Origin: CAJBNH01 sp964447285
Lineage (GTDB): Bacteria > Myxococcota_A > UBA9042
Length of the DNA stretch: 64,000 nt
Assembly (NCBI GenBank): GCA_964447285.1
Contig: CAYURO010000017.1
Location: 1 to 64,000, forward strand
Direction of reading: 5' to 3'
The translations under genes and the position numbers were made by a program. Below the pieces are notes generated by a model that was not told the origin of the DNA, did not search any database, and worked only from the letters and a program-made list of their open reading frames with translations. Of the stretch, positions 60,872 through 64,000 are shown piece after piece; position 1 is the first letter of the stretch, and each line of letters begins with the position of its first letter.

Positions 60872-62110
60872 ATGACGCTGCATCCCCCCGAACCTCAGCA
60901 TCACCGCGCCACCCAGGACGACGTCGAGTTCGTGCTGGAGCTGGCCCGCGGCCTGCACGAGGCCGGTACGCCCTCTCACCGTCTGGAGGGGGCCATCGAG
61001 CGCATCGGCATCCAGCTGGGGCTGGAGATGCACATCTCGTCCACGCCCACCGCATTCTTCATTGGTTTCGGCCACCCGGCGCGGCAACGCCTGACGCTCT
61101 CGCGGGTGCAGCCAGGGTCGGTGGGGCTTGAGCGGCTGGAGAAGCTGGACCACGTCGTGTCCCTTGTCGGCCGCGGCGAACTGACGCCCAAAGACGGAGC
61201 AGCCGCGGTCCACTCGATCACCTCAGCCCCAGAGCGCTATGGACCTGCCCTGACGCTGCTGGCTTACACGCTGTCGTCCACCGCCGCCGGGCGCATCTTC
61301 GACGGCGGGTGGCGTGAGATGGTCGCCGCCTCCGTCATCGGCCTGCTGATCGGCGTGTTGACCGTCGCCAGTCGGCACTCGCGGCGCGTGGTGGACGTGG
61401 TGGAACCAGTCGGGGCCCTCACGGCATCTCTGGTCGCTGCTTCTGCCGGGTTGGTGCTTGGCCGAGTGTCGCCGATGGTCGTCACCCTGGCAGGGGTCAT
61501 CACGCTGCTGCCCGGCCTGACGCTGACCACCGCGATGAGTGAACTGGCCACACGCAACCTGACTTCCGGCACCGCGCGGCTGTTCGGCGCAGGCGCGACG
61601 TTCATGACGCTGGGATTGGGCGTGGGTCTGGGAAGCGAGCTGGCTGATCTGCTGCCCCACGTCGATGTGCCCCGGCGCGTCCAGCAGCTGCCTGAGTGGA
61701 CCGAGTGGGTGGCGCTCGTCGTGCTGCCGCTTGCGTCTGTCGTACATCTCCGCGCGATGCCCCGTCAGATCCCCGCGATGCTCGGCGCCGGCATCTTGGC
61801 GTACACGGGCGCGCGGCTGGGGGCGCACGTGCTGGGTCCCGAATTTGGCGCGTTTGCCGCCGCCCTGCTTCTGGGAACCGCCAGCAACGCCTATGCGCGC
61901 ATCCTCGACCGCCCCGCGTCCGTTCTGGCCACCTCCGGCATCCTGATGCTCGTCCCCGGCAGCATCGGCTTTCGCAGCATGTCATCGATGATGCAGAACG
62001 ACGTCGTACACGGGATGCAGACCGCGATGTCGATGCTGCTGGTCGCGGTGTCGCTCGCTGGCGGCCTGCTGTTCGCCAACGTGGTCGTGCCCCCGCGGCG
62101 GGCCGTGTAG
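60872..62110 (+). CDS. ThrE-type threonine/serine exporter
   Basis: A 412-residue membrane protein that joins the ThrE (DUF1212) and ThrE_2 (DUF3815) parts. The cytoplasmic N-terminus has LARGLHEAGTPSHRLEGAIERI; about ten hydrophobic segments follow from about 125. Motifs GVITLLPGLTLTTAMSELATRNLTSGTARL and LMLVPGSIGFRSMSSM are family signatures. It should export small amino acids, using the proton gradient. The ATG starts the family match; the gene stands alone behind a possible promoter. Confidence 0.87.
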   Translation: MTLHPPEPQHHRATQDDVEFVLELARGLHEAGTPSHRLEGAIERIGIQLGLEMHISSTPTAFFIGFGHPARQRLTLSRVQPGSVGLERLEKLDHVVSLVGRGELTPKDGAAAVHSITSAPERYGPALTLLAYTLSSTAAGRIFDGGWREMVAASVIGLLIGVLTVASRHSRRVVDVVEPVGALTASLVAASAGLVLGRVSPMVVTLAGVITLLPGLTLTTAMSELATRNLTSGTARLFGAGATFMTLGLGVGLGSELADLLPHVDVPRRVQQLPEWTEWVALVVLPLASVVHLRAMPRQIPAMLGAGILAYTGARLGAHVLGPEFGAFAAALLLGTASNAYARILDRPASVLATSGILMLVPGSIGFRSMSSMMQNDVVHGMQTAMSMLLVAVSLAGGLLFANVVVPPRRAV

Positions 62111-62205
62111 CGCTCGCCCCCGCCTGCCCCGCGTCCCAAGTTCTACAGCCACATTCGCACCTCAGCGACCTCCCGGCGCATCGTACCCGGCTTGGAGGTC
62201 CCCTG

Positions 62206-62799
62206 ATGCCCAAGCTTCCCCTGTTCTTCGTATTCCTTGTTTCGCTGGCCGCCCTGACGACGGGTTGCTGGAAGGAGGTGAAGGTGGTTCCCGCCGACAG
62301 CGCGGCCGTTCAGGCCGCCCCGATCCTGGATCACAAGGTCAAGACCCTTGCGGGGGAGGAAACTTCGCTCGCGGCCTATCGTGGCAAGGTCATGTTGGTC
62401 GTCAACACCGCGAGCGCGTGCGGATTGACGCCGCAGTACAAGGGCTTGCAGCAGTTGTGGGAGAAGTATGGCGACCGCGGACTCGTCGTGCTTGGCTTTC
62501 CGTGCAACGACTTTGCGGGTCAGGAACCCGGAACCGCTGAAGAGATCAAGAGTTTCTGCACCGCCAAGTTCAACGTGACTTTCCCCTTGTTCGAGAAGGT
62601 ACGCGCCAAGGGCGACAAGAGTCCGCTGTACAAGACGCTGACGGAAGAGGTCGACCCCACGCTGCGGGGAGAAATCCAGTGGAACTTCACGAAGTTCTTG
62701 GCTGACCGGCAGGGCCGCGTCGTCGCTCGCTTCGAGCCGCGCGTTGCACCTGACGACCCCAAGCTGATCGCCGAAATCGAGCGGTTGTTGGGGCCATAG
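62206..62799 (+). CDS. Lipoprotein glutathione peroxidase (Cys type)
   Basis: A 197-residue glutathione/thioredoxin peroxidase with a lipoprotein signal (MPKLPLFFVFLVSLAALTTGC, C21). The peroxidatic residue is C72 in NTASACGLT, encoded by TGC, so this is a cysteine enzyme and not a selenoprotein. Q106 (GFPCNDFAGQEPG) and W159/N160 (WNFTKF) complete the active site. Periplasmic or outer membrane facing; it reduces peroxides at the envelope. GGAGG lies 7 bases before the ATG. Confidence 0.92.
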   Translation: MPKLPLFFVFLVSLAALTTGCWKEVKVVPADSAAVQAAPILDHKVKTLAGEETSLAAYRGKVMLVVNTASACGLTPQYKGLQQLWEKYGDRGLVVLGFPCNDFAGQEPGTAEEIKSFCTAKFNVTFPLFEKVRAKGDKSPLYKTLTEEVDPTLRGEIQWNFTKFLADRQGRVVARFEPRVAPDDPKLIAEIERLLGP

Positions 62800-62813
62800 G
62801 GAGGGTCTATCCT
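62785..62813 (+). promoter_or_regulatory. Candidate sigma-70 promoter
   Basis: TTGTTG at 62785-62790 and TATCCT at 62808-62813 with a 17-base spacer, overlapping the end of the peroxidase gene and about 80 bases upstream of the DUF2007-like gene. Predicted by eye. Confidence 0.4.
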
Positions 62814-62894
62814 GCCTGAGGCCCCCATACACCGGTAGCACCGCCCCGACCGGGAATGCGGCGCCATCCGACGCGGGCGGCGATGGAGGGTGCC

Positions 62895-63158
62895 ATGGCG
62901 TTCTCGGACGAACAGACCCTGATCGGCGTAGACAACGCGATGGTGGCAAGACCACTGATGGACTGGCTGCGGCAGAACGGTATCCATGCGTCGCTGGCAG
63001 AGTCGGACGACATGGGCGGCACCCTGCCCTCGCTCGCCTTTGTGCACGGTACCTACATCCAGGTCCCGCCGCAGCAACACGAGGAAGCCAAGCACCTGAT
63101 CGACAAGTACCTTTCGGCCAAGACGGCCCCCACCGACGAGCTGGACGGCGACCAGTAG
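62895..63158 (+). CDS. DUF2007-like small protein
   Basis: An 87-residue protein (MAFSDEQTLIGVDNAMVARPLMDWLRQNGI) with the fold of putative signal-transducing DUF2007 proteins: an N-terminal strand, a helix over residues 12-28, then TYIQVPPQQHEEAKHLIDKYL. Function unknown. ATG 62895 has GGAGG 6 bases before it; the frame is open from 62856 but lacks a binding site there. It converges on the partial gene with 4 bases between. Confidence 0.68.
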   Translation: MAFSDEQTLIGVDNAMVARPLMDWLRQNGIHASLAESDDMGGTLPSLAFVHGTYIQVPPQQHEEAKHLIDKYLSAKTAPTDELDGDQ

Positions 63159-63162
63159 GACG

Positions 63163-64000
63163 CTAAGGCGCCGTCACCTCAGGCATCGGCTGCATCATGT
63201 CGGGCATGGCTGGTGAGGAATTGCGGATGCCTTGCAGCATCGGAAGGACCACGCCCACGAGACTGGCCGCCGAATAGAGCGACATCCAGCTGCTGGGCGC
63301 GTACAGCTCGTCGTGGGCCCGCTTGCCCCAGTAAGTGCCGGCACCGGTTGCGAGCACCTTGGACAGGGCCTCACCGTAAGCCACTGAATCTCCTGCAAAC
63401 ACGGCGCGCATCGCCTCACGGTAGGCCTCTGGCACATCGCCGGCCGTCAGCGGCGCCGACTCGATGTCGCTGCGGTAGGCCGCGTGACCGGGCTGCAGGG
63501 TCAAGTTTGTGCGGTTGCTGCGCACTTCGGCCACCATCAGCGACACGACCTCGCCCCAAGACACGCCCTCGCGCAACCCGCCGCGCGTGAAGGGCAATGC
63601 CTCCGCCAGCAGCGCGGCAAAGGCTGCAAACTCGAACTTCATCGGCCCCTCTGCGTGCAGCACGGACGTGGCGGGCGGCGATGCCAACGGCTTGGGCGAC
63701 GCCTCCGGCCGGGCGACGTCGACCAACCGCACCACCATGCGGTCCGGCTCGATCACGATGCCAACAGGCAAGACGGCCAGCTGCAGGTCGGGGTCCTTGG
63801 CCATGACTTCCAGCAGGAACTCGACGCGCGGCGCCTTGCCCTTGCGGGTCAGCTGCACCGAAACCTCCAGACCATTCAGCGTCTTGACCAGTTCTTCGAC
63901 GAACTTCACTGCCTTGGCTGTGTCGCGCAGCGGCAGGATCAGGCGCGTGTCGGTCGCGCGCTGCGGCAACACTACGGCGAAGCTGCCGCGCAGACCGCCG
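63163..64000 (-). CDS. Partial hypothetical protein (N-terminus beyond window)
   Basis: At least 278 residues; the frame continues through the right edge (GGLRGSFAVVLPQRATD), so the true start lies outside. The visible part is a beta/helix mix with no membrane segment until a mildly hydrophobic stretch near the C-terminus (SAASLVGVVLPMLQGI). I recognise no family. An EVMAKDPDLQLAVLPVGI phrase and evenly spaced charged strands resemble large envelope proteins that evaluate a property, but function cannot be given. Confidence 0.6.
   Translation of the reverse strand, partial: GGLRGSFAVVLPQRATDTRLILPLRDTAKAVKFVEELVKTLNGLEVSVQLTRKGKAPRVEFLLEVMAKDPDLQLAVLPVGIVIEPDRMVVRLVDVARPEASPKPLASPPATSVLHAEGPMKFEFAAFAALLAEALPFTRGGLREGVSWGEVVSLMVAEVRSNRTNLTLQPGHAAYRSDIESAPLTAGDVPEAYREAMRAVFAGDSVAYGEALSKVLATGAGTYWGKRAHDELYAPSSWMSLYSAASLVGVVLPMLQGIRNSSPAMPDMMQPMPEVTAP

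Noticed and set aside
62206..62799. Selenocysteine glutathione peroxidase
   Set aside because: The peroxidatic codon is TGC (C72), not TGA; no in-frame TGA is present.
1..64000. tRNA, rRNA, CRISPR array, prophage or integron
   Set aside because: No gene, repeat series or integrase of these kinds was visible on reading both strands; weak RNA genes in the larger gaps cannot be excluded without a covariance search.

Overview
The window is uniformly GC-rich (by eye about two thirds G+C) with dense, short-spaced genes, many GTG starts and many stop/start overlaps. No rRNA, tRNA, CRISPR array, phage, plasmid or transposase gene was seen. The most telling content is a set of very large secreted lipoproteins with Asp/Ala/Thr-rich linkers: MopE-type metal-binding repeats, EGF plus fibrinogen-like domains, IPT/TIG domains and DUF3160. 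Together with an envelope-heavy gene set (RND exporter, beta-barrel, cytochrome lipoprotein, glycan genes) this points to a chromosomal segment of a Gram-negative, Myxococcota/Bradymonadota-like (former deltaproteobacterial) bacterium. That assignment is inference from gene style, not from a marker gene.

Left part (1-29 kb). A YccF-domain membrane protein is translationally coupled to YqeC, the marker accessory protein of selenium-dependent molybdenum hydroxylases. Converging on it is a two-gene operon for an XdhD/YgfN-type fused [2Fe-2S]/molybdopterin hydroxylase (957 aa) and its YgfM-type FAD subunit. SelD, which makes the selenophosphate such enzymes need, lies at 27.5-28.6 kb at the head of an apparent operon with fadI and fadJ. 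No selA, selB, selC or ybbB was seen, and the glutathione peroxidase homologue at 62.2 kb uses cysteine, so the visible selenium genes fit labile-selenium hydroxylase use. Between these blocks are a cytochrome c lipoprotein/beta-barrel pair behind a perfect operator-like palindrome, sohB, two alkaline-phosphatase-superfamily hydrolases, a DUF3160 lipoprotein, an EGF/fibrinogen-like lipoprotein, purN overlapping a CoA-binding protein, and a MopE/choice-of-anchor-L lipoprotein.

Middle part (28.8-39.5 kb). A 1492-aa TIG/propeller lipoprotein, a Pro-rich secreted propeller-like protein, small envelope proteins, nfuA behind a good sigma-70 promoter, and a large MMPL/RND exporter.

Glycan region (39.8-58.2 kb). 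A run of same-strand, overlapping genes encodes a deacetylase, four glycosyltransferases, a LegB-like NAD-dependent 4,6-dehydratase, a DegT-family aminotransferase and a sugar nucleotidyltransferase. The last three look like a route to a nucleotide-activated amino-deoxy sugar. It runs on into an ABC-2 transporter and an ECF sigma / anti-sigma / Spy-like operon. After an inverted-repeat (REPIN-like) element, an orphan NapH-like ferredoxin membrane protein and greB, a second glycan block holds a Wzx-type flippase, a GT-C-like membrane protein and a divergent GT4 enzyme.

Right end (58.2-64 kb). A PDZ/carboxypeptidase-regulatory-like membrane-anchored protein, an unrecognised protein made of four about 90-residue helical repeats, a ThrE-type exporter, a lipoprotein glutathione peroxidase, a DUF2007-like protein and a partial unknown protein running off the edge.
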